From: Nansenia antarctica
Taxonomy: Eukaryota > Chordata > Actinopteri > Argentiniformes > Microstomatidae
Direction of reading: 5' to 3'
NCBI GenBank assembly: GCA_963989245.1
Contig: OZ022351.1
Span: forward strand, 13,604,343 to 13,668,342
DNA length: 64,000 bases
Part shown: piece by piece, positions 34,128 to 48,700 of the stretch
How the letters are laid out: each line of letters starts with the position of its first letter
Position numbering within the stretch: position 1 is the first letter of the stretch
The notes under the pieces: model-generated
Seen by the model: only the letters and a program-made list of their open reading frames with translations
Database searches by the model: none
Told to the model about the DNA's origin: nothing
Made by a program: the position numbers and the translations under genes

Positions 34128-34942
34128 CCTATGGGCAGCCAAAAGTAGATGCAGCAGATGCTGGAACCTGTAAGATTAGCCATTATTAACAGAACTTTCA
34201 TTTACATTAGATGTGTTGCTTGAATTGGCTTTGTAATTATATATTTATTTATTTTTGCTATTTTATTTATTTTGGTTTTCCATAGCCAGAGGTTATTATG
34301 AAACGTTATCATAAGAAAGTAGTCACATTGTTTTGGTATAATTTCAAACAGAAATACTATTTTACAGTTTGCACCACTGGAGGGCAGTGTGCTGTTTTAA
34401 GTAAAACGTGAAAGATCCATCAATGAATCAAACCAATTTATAATGTACAGGGAAACAGTGAGGGAACCCGATAGAAAAGTTTAAATAGAAACTATATCAT
34501 CCCATATAACTTGCATCTCATTTCAAGTCATTTGAATTATAACTAGGTATGACATTTGGAACAAGGCTTTAAAAAAACAGCATTTGAAATCAGGTAATGT
34601 TACAGAAAAGTGGACCTTGGTGAACAAATAAAATAACAATGACAAAACATGATTTTAGAAAGTAAACGAGGCAATAGAATGTATCATCCACGTGTAGTGG
34701 TAATGCATTGACATGTATCTTTATGAAAGGCCTCCAATACCCTACTATATCTCCCACTACAGAACATTAGAAAATAACTATTAAGTTAAACATAGCAACA
34801 TTAATAAAACAGGGGGGGAGTTCAATGTCTGTGTTTTATATGTCTGCTAATACAACAAATTAAAAACTCGGTATCCTGTTACACATAGCATGTAGACAGA
34901 TCTTATGACAACAATTGTCTAATTCTCACCAGAGGGCTTACT

Positions 34943-35901
34943 GCCTTTTTGATTGATTGATTGAAAACTTTATTAGAAGATTTGCAGAAGTAGGTACATG
35001 AAAGTACATATTACATACAAGGTCAACTAACAGGATAAAAACCCAAGAAAGCCACTGGCTTATTTCAATTGGGTTCCTTGATTCTCAATTCATCGTTACA
35101 TGTAAGACAGACAACAACAAAAAAATAGTACTATCTACAAGATAATACAGACAAATAACTAGTACTATCTACAAGATAAACATACATCCATCATGGGAAG
35201 AACAATTAAACAAAACATTAGGTATGTACAGCGGGTAGGACAGGTGGGGACATACACCACAGGTGGGGGCGGGGGACAAAACACAAAGTATGTACAGTGG
35301 GTAGTTCGGGTCTTTTAATCTGATTTTTGATTTAGAGGGTCCAGTTACGGATTGCAGCCTCCTGTAAATGTTTTTTGAGAGTGGTTTTGAAGGTGGGCAG
35401 TGTTTTGCACTCCTTTAAGATTATAGGAAGGGCGTTCCACATTTTTACTGCATAGTTTGCAAACGAGTTTAACCCCTTGTTTGTGGTGCAACGCGGTTGA
35501 ACGTGGTTCGTGGAGCTTCCTCTGGTATTGTATGTGTGGACGTTGTTCACTTTTTGGAAGTATGTTGACAGGTACTTGGGTGTCTTTGTGGTGTAGCGTA
35601 TCTTGAAGACCAGGCCCAGTGCAAGCTGCTGCACTCTGTCAACTACTCGTAGCCAATCAAGGCTCAAAAAATGAGCAGCGGTTAGATGTGTCCTAGGGTT
35701 GAGGCCTAGCAAAAGCCTAACCAGTTTATTTTGGGCTGTCTGGAGTCTTGTTTTTTGGGCCTTTGTGGTTCTATAGTACCATGATGTTACGGCATAGTCG
35801 AAGTGACATTGAATGAGAGCTCCTGATAGGGTCCTCAGTGTGTTTTTACTATACCTATAGTTTTTACTATACCTATAGTTTTCACTCACATTACAATGCA
35901 T
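34943..35901 (-). mobile_element. Rex/CR1-like LINE 3' end with (GATT)n tail
   Basis: The minus-strand frame (35901-35332, 189 residues) is the end of a LINE reverse transcriptase: TRLQTAQNKLVRLLLGLNPR, LSLDWLRVVDRVQQLALGLV and VKMWNALPIILKECKTLPTF. The 3' UTR runs to 34943 and ends in repeated GATT. The element is 5' truncated. The same tail occurs at 22423-22553. Confidence 0.88.
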
Positions 35902-36284
35902 CAGACTCTAGGGCATCATTTAGCTTTGTTGTCACCTTCAAAGAGACCGAGAGAGGACACAGAATAGCTCATCAAGATCAGAATCCCCTTTCACACAGAT
36001 TATACCCAAGGCTACATAAATCAAATTCCGCCCCAAAATGATGTCAAATCTATAACTGGCTGATCTGTTGGTTAGTCACTGGCTAAAACATGAATACAAC
36101 ATATCTGTGACTTGTATCCGACAATACAGTCACAAACGTTAATGAGCAACGTTAAGAAAAAAAAGTGGCATAAAGATATAGCTGCAAACAGAGATGACCC
36201 AGCCTTTCGCAACGATTGCTTTCGTTAGAATATAACATCCTTATTTTGTCAAAGTCATCGAATTCGGTTTAGGCATCACACCAT

Positions 36285-36420
36285 TACATTTACATTTAAA
36301 TTTTTGGCATTTAGCAGACGCCTTATTCCAAAGCGACTTACAATTAATACATTTGAATACTAAGCTAATCATCAATCCACCAGTCGTAGCAGGAAGAGTA
36401 ATCCAGCTCAGGCCCGGGGC
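36285..36420 (-). mobile_element. SINE tail fragment
   Basis: GCATTTAGCAGACGCCTTAT and CCAAAGCGACTTACAAT form the common tail of fish tRNA-derived SINEs (compare 25085). The tRNA-like head is not recognisable here. Confidence 0.65.
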
Positions 36421-38158
36421 CATTGATAGAAGGAAAAACCTTCTTCTATCACCTTCTTCTAAACCTAGTTTAGAGGACACAGTAGAGGGGAAAGCGGGTG
36501 TCTTTAGGAGACGCAGTGCTGAGGGGCAGAAGATGTCAATAGGGTTCCATTAGTCCCTCACTGTCAAGGGATGCCAATTTGAAAGTGTCAGAGGTGGGGT
36601 ATCATCTTGGTCTGCCGTAGGTTAGCATGTCATTACTTAACAGGGGCACTAACCCTCTGGCCCAAGCTAGAATATACTGTATGCCTCATACATATGCATA
36701 TTTTAAATGCATGCCTTATCACAATGATGTTGAAAATATGATGCTATTATTTTGTGATTGAATGAACGTGAAGCAAGATATGATAATGTTCATGGACAGT
36801 ACTGTTTACAGTAGTACCTTTTGATCTCAATAGTTTTCTCAATAATCCCTAATAATAACAATCGGGTTCCAACTGTTTCTGGACTTGGACCCCCTAACCT
36901 GCAGCAAGCAGATTGACAGTTCAGGAGACACAGTTTACACAGGAGATACAGTTTACACAACTGTCACAGCAATATCTCTCCCTTTCTATAAAAAAAAAAG
37001 AAAATGTATACAGTACTTAACAAAAATGTCGTTCACACCAACGACATCTCAGCAAAGGAGCCCTATTAATAAAACTACAGTAATGCTCTGACAGATTTTA
37101 TAGTGTGCAAAAGCAATCAAATACTTCCTACATTCCGCTTTTGACATAACATACGATTGACAGCACTGGTCGTGTTGTCGTGTGGCGACCGACCGACCCT
37201 CACAAATTAATTTACCGCGGAGGTGAAATGAACGCCACTATGAGTGGCATCTGAACACTTGAAGGGTAGGCAACATCACAGTCTCCGATTACACTGGAGC
37301 ACGCAGCTCTATTTCCGAGTGTGGGTATATGTCTAAAGCCCTAAGCCCTCGGAGGCCTTGAAATAGAGTGACAAGCCATCTCCATAAATACAGATCTCAG
37401 CCGGGTGCTGTAATTGCTTTGTGAGCCCATGTGGGCCAGAAGACCAGCTTGTCCTTCATCGCTCTCTCTCTACCAGAAGAAGAAAGAGCTCTGGATGGGG
37501 AATGATACTCTTAACTCAACCTGACCCTCTTGTGTCCATCAAAGGCATCCCAAACACCACACTGCAGGTGACAGGGTGCAGAAGTCCACCTTGACCCCCC
37601 TGTGACCCCCAGACAAAGGAGCAGGGCCTCTAGAGTGACCACAATGCCCCAGGGGGGCAGGGCCTGGACAGGTCATGGCCTGCCTATGTTTACTGACAGT
37701 GAGAGGGGGGGCTTACACTACAGAAGCAACAGGTGGGTCCCACACTTATAGATGCACTCAAGGTTGGGCTTTACGGGAGGACACTGAGTAGTGTAGAGTG
37801 TCCTAGCATTCTCTCACTAAGAGAGTACAACATGAATAGATTTGGATCATCCCTAAAAGATATGTACAGCTTACGCTTATGCACTGATGATATAAGCCTG
37901 CTGTGTGTGTTCCTTATCATGCGGTCTAAAATGTATTCATAGACAGAGCTGCATTTGATTATTCGGATGTTGGAAAGTTCGGCCTGAATATCAGAATGCA
38001 CTTAAGAATGATGACACAATGTCTTCAACAGTTGCCACTGTATTAGCTGCGTGGAATCTCTCACCCCCCTGCCCTCATGGATCCCTGCGGACTTGATATC
38101 AACGCTATCCCGTCTCAATCTGGTCCTAAAAATCTCGGAGCTTTCCAGCTTTTCTCAG
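36421..38158. other. Gene-free stretch between repeats and gjd4
   Basis: No gene is supported. The part 37280-37450 (around CCATCTCCATAAATACAGAT and GGTGCTGTAATTGCTTTGTG) is repeat-free and balanced in composition, a weak candidate for conserved noncoding sequence. The gjd4 3' UTR should occupy the right end (minus strand), but no clear polyadenylation signal was identified. Confidence 0.35.
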
Positions 38159-40031
38159 TCACACCCACTCCGACCTCTTCTCCTGGCCCTCGCTGGTGTT
38201 GGACTGCACGTCCGCAGCTGTCAGCTCCACCAGCGTGTACTGGCCCACTCTCCTGGTACACACCGCGGTCGTTTTGGAGACGTCAGCGGGCCCTATCCCA
38301 GGGGGGACCAGCAGGTCCCGTCGCGGGGGCGGGGGAGGTTTGAGCCGGCCGCGTTTGCTAACTCGTATAGACCTGGGTGTCCCCATAGGCTCCACAGGGC
38401 ACAGCGCCATCTCACTGCCCTCCCCGTCTGGTCCCTCCTCCTGGGCTGGGGAGTAGTCGTTGTTTCCGTCGGTGTTTGAGCCCGGCTGGCCGGGGGTGAG
38501 AGGACCTCCGTGAGGGACGGAGGCGTGAGAGGCCCGCTCCAGATGGAAGCAGGGCCCCTGACCAGCGCTTACGGACTTACTGGCCCCTCTCTTCCGGAAG
38601 GATCCGTCCTCCACCAGGACCTGGGCCAGAGGGATGTTGGTGTCCACACCCCTGCCGACGACCCCGGCCGACGAAAGGTAATACTGCTCCTCCTCGTACA
38701 TCTTCTCCACCAGCATCTTCCTCTTGCTCTTCTGTCTCACCGAGCGCTTGACGGCACAGACGAAGTCGGCGACGTTCAGCAGGAGGGACAGAGCGGCCGC
38801 CCCCAGCATGAAGTTGAGCATCACCGACTTCTCTGTGGGTCGGGAGATGTAGCAGTCCACCTGGGTGGTGCAGGGGCTCTGCTGGCACAGAAACCTCCTG
38901 GGGATGTAGAAACCAAACAGGTAGTAGTGCGCTGCCCCAAACCCGGCCTCCAACAGTATCCGAAACATCAGATGGAACATATAGGCTCCTGTAAAGCGCT
39001 GTGTCCTGCCTTGGTCAATCTGAAGAGCTGTCTTACTCACGACGGTCTTCCTAAAAGACTCCTGGTCTTTTATATACGACTTGTACAGCGGTCCAGCTTT
39101 GACTCTATCTGAGATCTGGTGGTCCAGGGTGAAGCCTGAAGAGACCTTGTGGATGACGTAGATGACAAATATCATATAGGGGAGACAGAGGGTGACTAGT
39201 TGGACTAGCCAGAAGCGGAACACGGAGATGGGGGAGAATAAGTCGTAACACACGTTGGCGCAGCCTGGCTGTATTGTGTTACATACAAAACGTTCCTGTT
39301 CGTCCTGGTAGAGGGGATATCCAGCAAACAGGAGCACCAGGATACGCAGTAAGATCATCATGATCAGCCACACCTTCCCTAAAAGACAGTGAAAAGGGAG
39401 AATTCGATCTGTTAGATGCAGTCTCTCAGATCAACTCTGTTCAATGTATGGAGTTATTCAATATTTTTCGGAGATGTTGTTTTTCATTTGCTCATATCTT
39501 TCTGTTATTATTTGATTTAACAGCCTGATATATATTAAAGTCATAGACCTACGAAAAGTATTTTTGCATTCGGATATTTCGGTTCTCTAATAGAAATATT
39601 AAAACGTCTTTTAGCCTCAACAATTTTTCATTGAATCTGTAAACATTAAGAACATAGATTCTGCCTCTGAAATCAAAATAAACAGATTATTTTTCAGATG
39701 GGAAATGTCAAGTTTTACAGTGGTAACTAATGGATTGTGTCAACAACAGTGAACAGAAGCTTCTCACCTTGACTTCAAGTTTACATGTAATGACGGACAA
39801 AAGCATTGCAATTGTCTATTGCGTGTGCTATCAGGTGTCAGATCAAAGCAATATACAACTGTCTTAACTGCACTTTCCTAGAAAAGAGCATATAGTACAT
39901 AACAAACTTCAAATCACTTTGATGATGACACATCCAATAATTGTTCTGTTCTAGGAGAAATACTCACCTACTAAAGTGATATTGTGGTTCAGAGAGATGA
40001 AGATCACCTCAGAGGCGCTCTGTCTTCCCAT
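38159..40031 (-). CDS. gjd4: Gap junction delta-4 (connexin), two coding exons
   Basis: Connexin subunit of gap-junction channels in the plasma membrane, 427 residues. Coding exon 1 is 40031-39968 (MGRQSASEVIFISLNHNITL, ending in a split Gly codon) and exon 2 is 39378-38159. Donor GTGAGT and acceptor TTTTAG fit, and the join gives LVGKVWLIMMILL, the usual connexin N-terminal helix running into TM1. The first extracellular loop has C54-x6-C61-x3-C65 (CNTIQPGCANVC). The second has C186-x4-C191-x5-C197 (CQQSPCTTQVDC). Both are intact. A long cytoplasmic tail (about 200 residues, with a PPPPPRRDLL segment) follows. YQDEQERFVCNTIQPGCANV closely matches mammalian GJD4, and an early-split first exon is typical of delta connexins. 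Position between fzd8 and ccny supports the assignment. Confidence 0.93.
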
Positions 40032-40139
40032 GTCTACAGATGAAGGCCCCCTGCAACCTTGCAGTCTCCCTCCAGGCCTGACTCTTAACCTCTCAATCAC
40101 CACCAGGACACTGTCCGCTCGTCGCCGAGCGAGGGACAC

Positions 40140-41518
40140 AACTGCTTGAGAGGGTTAGCCAATAACCTCCAGGTAAAAAGAAAGCCAAAAAACCAATGGT
40201 AACTAGGCTACAGTCCAGTGCTAACATTAGTATCTCCCAGGCCCTGATTGATAAACTCATCTGGGGGCCGTCTCCCTTGAGTCTTGAGTCTCCCAAGCCA
40301 CGGTCCCCTGCGCCGCCTGTCTTACCTCTGGCTCCGCGAGCGACAACTGTTGACAACAGAAGACGGCAGACGTGAGCGGCCCATTGTAGGGCTATTCTTA
40401 CCCCAGCAGAGGCACGTCGGCGTCCTGGCATTGCTGAGATATTTCGGTGCTGGTTTTCCTTACAGGAAAATAACAAGCCCTCCCGATTACTCATTAAATT
40501 GCCGTATTCAGTTCTCATGCACAATGGAAAAGCACTTAAAAACTAGCCCCTGACCAAGGATATTTTCTTCACAAGTCATGTTAGGATGGGAGGTATCTAT
40601 GTTCCATTGCAAATGACGTTGATACAATATGATTGATGACAAGCTAAACAATTGCCTCTATATTTTGTCATGAAACCATCAATTAAACCACACAGTTAGA
40701 CACAGACTGATCTTTCTTTGTGCAAATGTCTGCACATTTTCTGGTAACATCACAATCCCCCAATGTTAATTCAGGCCTGTCGGCTCCTATCTTGGGTGAA
40801 TTCCACTGGATCAGATAGCAGCGAGGACTTTCCACAGTGTGTCACCCTCTGTATGTGCCCTCTGGGGAGGGGAAGGACATCTTTACTGGACACATGGGTA
40901 AAGACTGAGCTTGGCCTTTAACGACTGGAGATGTATGATGATTATAACTGGCAGATGCCAGGCAGTAACCAGGCCTAAAGGCCTCCCATTATTACCATTT
41001 AAAAATGTGTGGAAATGCAGCTCATAGTATTGAGGTTGCTTTGTTGAGAAGGAGTCCCCTGGGTGTTTTAGGGTGAGCACAGCTTCATCCCCTCACCAGC
41101 CCTGCATTCAGATCCTGACATGTGAACTGCAGATGATTTGCTGCAAAGTGATTTGCTTGAAATGTGGAAAACAAAGTAAATATTGGGGTTTGATTGTTTG
41201 TCTGTGCATATTATAAATATTATCCAGATCAGGCAGATGAAATGTATTGGTTTAAGGCTGTACAATGGTCATGGTGGACTGGATATACTGGCCAAAGTGT
41301 ACATTTCGGATAGACTTTGTATTGGGCAAGTGTACAAGTGAATAAATGAACATATTTTATTGGGGACATCTTGCTTTTGGTCATGATTCTACCTCATTTA
41401 ATTGCATTCATGTATGACTAACATCTTTGCCACCAGATAAATGGCCTTTTGATTCACAACACATCAGTATTCCTGGCTCAATGCTCACAGAGATCCTGTT
41501 TGGTACTGCAGGTGTGTG

Positions 41519-41561
<43 letters not shown>

Positions 41562-42370
41562 AGATGTGACAGCCTGTTGTTCATTAGCCTACAGCTCTGG
41601 CTCAGCAAATAGCACTGGGGAGAATCAATTGACTCGAAGAGCAATTAACACACAACATTTGAAATGCAAAGCCAGGCTAATTTGGGGGATTATACATGAT
41701 TATACATGGTCCTTATACATGGTCCTTAGTGACAATGTGGGAGACTAGAAAGTCTTGCTCTTCAGTCATTTTGTTTGTTTCTGAGACAGAACAAATATGA
41801 GCGAGGCCTAATCCTTCTAATGCATATCAAAACATCAGCACACAATGCAAAAACCACTCGCAGACACAAATGACTGTAACTACTATTTTGTGCCGTCATC
41901 CCAAGTATTCATGTCCCTTTTGAATCTGAAAATGTGTGTGCAACATTCCTTGATCAACATAGCAGTCAAACTATTTGGTGTGTACAGTGGACACCATATT
42001 CTTGCTAATTGAATTTGGCATTCTTCTCACAGCCCCCTTCTCCGTCTTCCTCTTTAACCTAATTATGTGGAGCATGAGGCCCTCTGACACTAGCTAGTAT
42101 GTCTGAGGTAGGACCAGAAAGTGATAATGCCTCCCCTCCTCATGGAATGCTTAATCAGAGACACATTTAGAAGGGCTAAGAAGACCATACCACTATAGAG
42201 CTAAGGGGGAGGTACAGAGTCAACGTCAATCACTCGATGGGACATATTAGGCCTTCACTATTTCAAGACACAAATACTCCTTCACAAAATACTCCTTCTG
42301 AAAACGAACAACTCACTCACACTTATGGCTATCATCGACGACACAATAAAAAGGACAATGACAAGGGTTG
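40140..42370. other. Intergenic stretch between gjd4 and the ccny 3' end
   Basis: No gene is supported. The gjd4 promoter should lie in roughly 40032-40500. A (TG)n run is at 41513-41559. The remainder is AT-rich and without recognised repeats. Confidence 0.5.
41513..41559 (+). repeat. (TG)n microsatellite
   Basis: About 20 TG units, with one early interruption (TGTAGG). Confidence 0.9.
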
Positions 42371-42371
42371 T

Positions 42372-45300
42372 TTTATTGCAAGGTTTAAAATGTATTTTTT
42401 GTGCAGGTTTTCTAAACATTGCTTCTGAACTGGGAGTGTCAGTAAATCATAGTTAGAACATAGCGAGACTGCATGCCTTCAGCCTCTGGTGACTGGGACC
42501 ACTGTTGCTAAAACAGAATGTACAATTAAGCAGGTAATTGATTAATTGATCAACCCACAGAGATAGAGATCTGTGTTTGGCAAACTGAGAACAGGAACAA
42601 AAGGGTTGACCGACTGAGGAGAAAGAAAAAACAACAACAACAAACAAATCATAGAAATGATAAAACCGACATAAAACAAGGGTTTCACTTGTTTTGACTA
42701 CAGCAGTTTTCATTCGTTAGCACAGAAAAAAAATCGTAGAGCTTGAATTTGTAAATCCTAAAATTGTCGTAGAAGAAAAAGAGTTAGAAAGAGAGAAAAT
42801 AAGTAAAAACTCTATGCAGAGGTAGAGTTCAGTGCACAAGGCTATCACACCACTCACCGGCCTATACCACAGGCCCCGCCCCCAACGGGCATGAGTTCAC
42901 TTTCTACATTTGGAAAATAAACATCAGACTGTATGCACACACATACAATAAATAGGATATACAATCTTTGAATACCTCTAACGTCTCACAACAACAATTG
43001 TACCCCCCCCCCCCCCCCCCCCAAAGACACTTGCACGTTTAGTCCTTCACAGCACCATTCAATGCAACAGTTCCATTTCCAAGTGCCTACCATTCTAATC
43101 ATGTGCAAAGAGGGGCCTATATCACAGCAACACATATTAGGATAGTCCTTCATCATGTTCATACTTTGGTACAACTCCATCCCTTTTTACATTTGAACGG
43201 TGTTCGTCATCCTGTGAATAGTTTTTCCTGATGACTGGTTGAAGATATGGTGGGAAAAGACATGCTGATTGGCCTTCATTTCTATAATGCCAGGAAGTGA
43301 CTGAGAGAAAAGTCTGAAAACCTAAAGAAGATTGCTTGTAATCCTTTCAATAGGTATGAATGCTTATGCTGAGACACTGTTACCATAAATTCAACAACAT
43401 GAAATCAAAAGCATCATCTCAAGAATACTGAGGAATACTACACAACCAGTTTCGTAACAGCTAAATAATAAAACCATTCAATATGGAAACTTATCACCCA
43501 TTTGTATGGAACTGATGATAAAATGGGGGAATCTATGCGTGTCTCATTTCAATTGTTAACACACATTAACTCCCCATTAAGTTAATCTGACCTATGCAAG
43601 CATGATGTTACAAAAAAACTAATCTGACAAAGAAATGTCAAATGTCCTGTGGTTTTACTGTCTAGATCTAATAGTCCTCTTTTCGATGTCCTCCATCATT
43701 CTCATCTCTCTTCATATCTGGTGTTACAACAGAGCATCACAGTTTCCTCTAATGTAAATACTGATCAGATAAATATTTCAACATAAAAGTCGTTGTTTTT
43801 TAAGTTACAGCGTGGTCTCTCACAGCACACTGAGATCTTATATACACTGTACAAATCAATTAGCAAAATAATCAATCTATATTCTTAATGCTTTTGTGAG
43901 CAGTGTTTGTTTAATAAATGTCCTTTTTCTTTTCTTATAAACGATAGGATGTGTTGGGAAATAAATGTTAGAATCATGCAAAGTGGCTTTTCTTTCGGAA
44001 ACCATTTGTGCTGTTTTCTGGAAGAACTGTTATAAAACAAATAATAAAAAAAAACATATTCAAGACATTTTTAAGAAATATTTAACCCCTGCCATTTTTC
44101 AGAGGAAATAAGGTTATTTTGTTAGACTAACATACAGGCACCAGAGGTAAAAAAAAAAAAAAAAAAAAACGATGGCAGTGGATACAGAATAGCCTACTTA
44201 CTTAAACAAACAAAAACAAGACAGTAGTAAGTTAAGTAAGTTCATGGTAGACACTTTTCTTTCCATTCAAGTGCTTGCCATTTACACTCTTCCTTTCAAA
44301 AATGCTTACCTATAATGTAACAGTGGTACGTTTATATTGCTTGAAGTGAGTGGATGCATTTGAACAAGTACAGGAGAATGTGTGACTGTGGTATTCTGGC
44401 TATGAGAGAGAGAGAGAGATCAATGTAATGTGTGAAATATCATTATGTAAATCATGACTGGTGAATTTATATAGCAATGGAATGTAATCTCTTTCCTTCA
44501 TCAAATAGTTATGTTTCATCTTCAACCTTTCTCTATGTACTTGACGTGTGTGTTCCTCTTTCACTCCATCACTCACAGTTCAATATGTTATGTCTCTGTC
44601 AGAAGCTCTGGTCAATGGGCAACATGTGCCAGTTGACACACATGGTGCATCAGCTGATGACAGTGAGCAGTAGTAGCCAATTAGCCACTCTGCAGGCTTC
44701 AGTACATCTCTCGCCCTCACCACTGTACTTAGCTGAAAGTTTACTCGGACTTTGAGCGGCCTGAACGAGCCTGTTGAACCTGTTTCACTCTACGCAAGAC
44801 ACAGTACCTTCTCTCCATCCAACTGCCACTCAGTGACATGTGTACACAAGGAAGGAATGTTTCAAATGGTAAAGTTAAAATGTAAGAAAATACATCCAGT
44901 GGAACCAAATCATTACTGGAATAGCTGTGTTCTTTTTTCGTTTACGTTCCAGTTCGAGGTGCACCCTTAAGTTGTTGTCAAAGTACAGTAAAACAAAGAA
45001 GAAGAAAACATGCCATTTTAAACTCAATCGTCAGGCATCAAGTTTTTTGTGGAAAGTAATTAGAAAGTAACCCTCGAGGGTGAGTAACTTCAATTCAAAT
45101 TCTCTGCAAATACATATCGGAACATTTATGAGAGCAGTTTGCTTAAAACATCTGCTTAAAAAAAAAGAAAAGAAAGTACAGTACAAAAATGTCTAAATTT
45201 CATTCATGTTGTCTGAAAACTAGGGTTTGCCTGTTACCTGGGTAAAAAAAACAGCTTGTGCTTCAGAGAGGAATTTGCTCAAATCAAGACTAAAAATCCG

Positions 45301-45757
45301 AGGAATGTACAAAGCATACCCCAACTGAGCTTTCAAATATATTTTCATCTCAGCCGTATAAGAGATTCAACCCCTAAGGGTTATTGGAATGCAGTTGTTT
45401 GAGTCATTGGTTTAATTTAAGAACATACTCCTCTCTCAAATATTTCTCCACCTTCCCATATTTCCTTTCATCTTGCCTCTGATTTTCTGCAGTAGAGGCT
45501 TAACAGTTCTATCCAGACACCCACTAGTCTTCAGGTCAGGCGACTTGAGACATCTTGTTTGTACTGTACAGCGACCACATGGGGCGACAATAACACTAAT
45601 CAGAAAAGTGCCAGGTCCTGTCGGTGTGAGGGAAATACACACAGATGTACAGAACAAGTATCTGAGTTTACGTTCCTCCTGCTCTAGAAGTGTCCCAGCA
45701 GGCAGCAGTGGCTCTGTCGGACAGTCTTTCTCCTTCGTCTTGGTGGCCCAGCTGCTG
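42372..45757 (-). other. Probable ccny 3' UTR with candidate AATAAA at its end
   Basis: After the ccny stop (45758) the minus strand has no open frame of note for 3.4 kb. It is AT-rich, as expected of a long 3' UTR. An AATAAA on the minus strand lies at 42372-42377. A C-run (43003-43021, plus strand) and an A-run (44150-44169) lie within it. Nearer cleavage sites cannot be excluded. Confidence 0.4.
43003..43021 (+). repeat. Homopolymer C run, about 19 bases
   Basis: An uninterrupted cytosine tract (G tract on the ccny transcript strand). Its length is likely uncertain in the assembly. Confidence 0.9.
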
Positions 45758-48700
45758 TTAGGATAAGATGGCCGGGGCCCACTGCACCACTGTCAGATTG
45801 TCTGCACTCACAGAACGCTTCTTAGCCCCTTTCCTCAAGTCCTTGTAAGTGTCCTCACACAACCTGGCGATGGCCTGAAACAGAAAGAAAAGATGAATTT
45901 AGGGGTTAAATAAGTTACTTTTCACTATTCTGCTCGTGTTTAAAGCTGCTAGAGAAACGTCATTGCTACATAAACTTCATTGATTAACCGTGACCCTGAA
46001 TAGAGGCGTGTTCCTGATTTTCTTTCTTAACAGCGAGATCGTTTTGGAGTTCCGTCCTCTCGGATATTCCTTTAGCGAGAGATCGACGGTGAATGGTAGG
46101 TCAAAACTCGTGACCGTGCTCCTACCCCAGAGATCATAGTCTTCTTGTGGGCAAACAGGACTATAACGGCTCCTTTGATAGAGGGGGACAACAGGGGAAA
46201 CAACAACAATTTCGCCTCCACCAGCATCATTACTGCCTGGACCCCTTTCAGCCAATAATTGCCCGGCGGAACGGCAGAGGGACAGAGAGAGAGAGAGAGG
46301 GGGTCACTGGTGCTGCTGGGGGGAGATAATTACACAGCCCCACATCCCCAGTCTCTCACACCGAGTGACAGAAGACCACAGAGCACCACTGTCAAACGCA
46401 GTGTGCACTCAGTAATTATCAGCCTAGCTTCTTGTCCGTTTGTGTTTGTGCATCCTTAAGCCCTCAATGAACAGAGCCGATATCTAATGAAAGGGGGTAG
46501 TAGGAGACCCCCGGAAAGGGTCCTTTCTTTGGGTTGCAGGAGGGCAGAAGAAATGGACATTCTGAAATCGTACTTGCTATTTTCATATACAATTCGTCGT
46601 TAGTGATATTAGAGAAGTAGCTCGCGGCTCGTCCGGCGAGGAGATGAGTGTTTCTAAAACGGCGGCAGAGTGTCTCACCTCCAGTTTCGTCGCCTTGTCT
46701 CGGCTCAGGGGCTCCAGGGGGAAGCTGAGGTTGTTGGCCTCGGCCAGGGAGCGCAGGTCAAAGTAGTACTTGGCGTAGACGCTCGACGGCACGTTGATGT
46801 TAAACTGCAGCAGCTCCAGGAACTGTCGCTCCAGTTCGTTCCTTCACGGAGAGAGAGAAGGAAAGAGAGAGAATATCGGGAGTAAATACTCCTCGTCAAT
46901 TGTTTTAGTTGTTCTTCCGACAAGAAAACCATAAGGGTGCAGAGTGCTATAACCGTTCTGTCACAAGAAAAGAGGACTTTTATACCGCACGTCTTTCATT
47001 GGCTTCACAGTCAGTTGCCTGTTACCTATTCTCTGACAGACTTCTGATAGTTCCCACCCCCCTGAGACAAACACCCCCCTCTTTGATTCCGCAAGGTTAA
47101 AGACCTTCTGCCATGCGACCATGAGACGTTTCTCTCCACCTACATAGATATTCAAATATCCGGGCAGCAACAGACAAGCTAAATTTAGCAAGCAGGAGGG
47201 CTCTGACGAATAAACCTTTTCCTCCTCCTCAGAGAGAGAGAATCTCATGCATTCGTTTCATGGTCAGGGCGGGCTGTGTGATTTGAGCCGACTGAAGGGC
47301 AAGACAACAACTAGCCTTAAGACTAATTGTGTACTCAGATACTCAAAGTGGGTCAGGGGGTTAACTATTGCCTATAACACGATCCGACTTCAGGTCCCCC
47401 GGGCCCAGAAACCTCCAGCCCTCAGTGCCCAGCCCTTTCTACCCCAGCCCCAAGCCCCAGCTGGAGGGAGGGCACCAGACGAGGACAGGGGGGGTGGGAG
47501 GGGGTTCTGACCCGAGTCATGAATGACTCCCACACGCCTGTCTCAACACCTCCTAAACCACGGGCTGACCCCCCGCCCCCATACCAAGGCTATTCTGAGT
47601 ACAGACTGATACAGTTGCCAGACCTGAGTGAGGGGGGGGGTAGAGGGATAAGGTGTATATGGGTGTATTGTACAAAGTCTGCATACTCAATGCAAAACAA
47701 ATCATAAGATAAGACCAGGAGTGTTTCATGAATCTGACCAGAAAAAAAGCCTCCAGTTATATACAGTTTATATGAACAAACACGGATACTGACGACCCAA
47801 GTGTCTGTCACAAAACGCAGACTCGACCAAGCAGGTTAAACCAAGCCTGCTAGCTGCGGTACAGTAGTAGCCGCTGGTTGAACTGGTTCTATCGAGGGTC
47901 TCTTGAGACTCACATGTCCTCTACTGTGATGTCCTTGAGGATCTGGCAGTAGTCGACGTTCCACACCGCCTGGTCGTCCCACACCTTCGAGGCCAGCAGG
48001 ATGGCGCCCAACACGATGCGCTTCCAGTTGGCCGGGCTGATGTCGATCTCGGCGTACGTCAGCAGCCTCTCCAGGTACACCTGGAAGAGAAGGTAGAAAT
48101 GTGGACTGTTGTTCTAGCCTGTATCGAGATCCAAGACTTTCTTTCTGGTCAGGTCACGTGGTCAGGACAATAGCCATAATGTTTCATATCCAAATGGGAA
48201 ATAGGTTGAGATAAAGTCAGTAAAACAATAGAAGAAGATAGAGACACATGCATGCCAGACCCACATAATGTTCAGCATATGACACGTGCACATGTTTTAC
48301 ATCAGCCCTGTCTGTGTTTTTCTTAAACACTGAAATATTTATTCAGTCCAACACATAATTAGAGGAAAAACAAGAAACACTGGAATAATTTCCAATGTTT
48401 CCTCAAAATAACCCTTCCCCCACAGTGCAAAACTGTCAAAACACACTTTCCCAGGGGTTTCTCATTAAATATCCATGTAAATCGAAAACCTTTCTGTTTT
48501 TGCAGCCATCTAGAGTCGATGCAGTGTCCCAGACATATAATCACAAACACATCGAGCCTTCGGGCGCTATTCACCAAGAGCAGACTCGCTTTTATTGGAG
48601 GTGCTTTCTTCTCCATTATTGACCATCATTTTGTAATTTCCCAGAGACCAGAGATGTGTTTCTGACTGTTCTCAGACATGCTGGGTGGTAGACGGTAAAA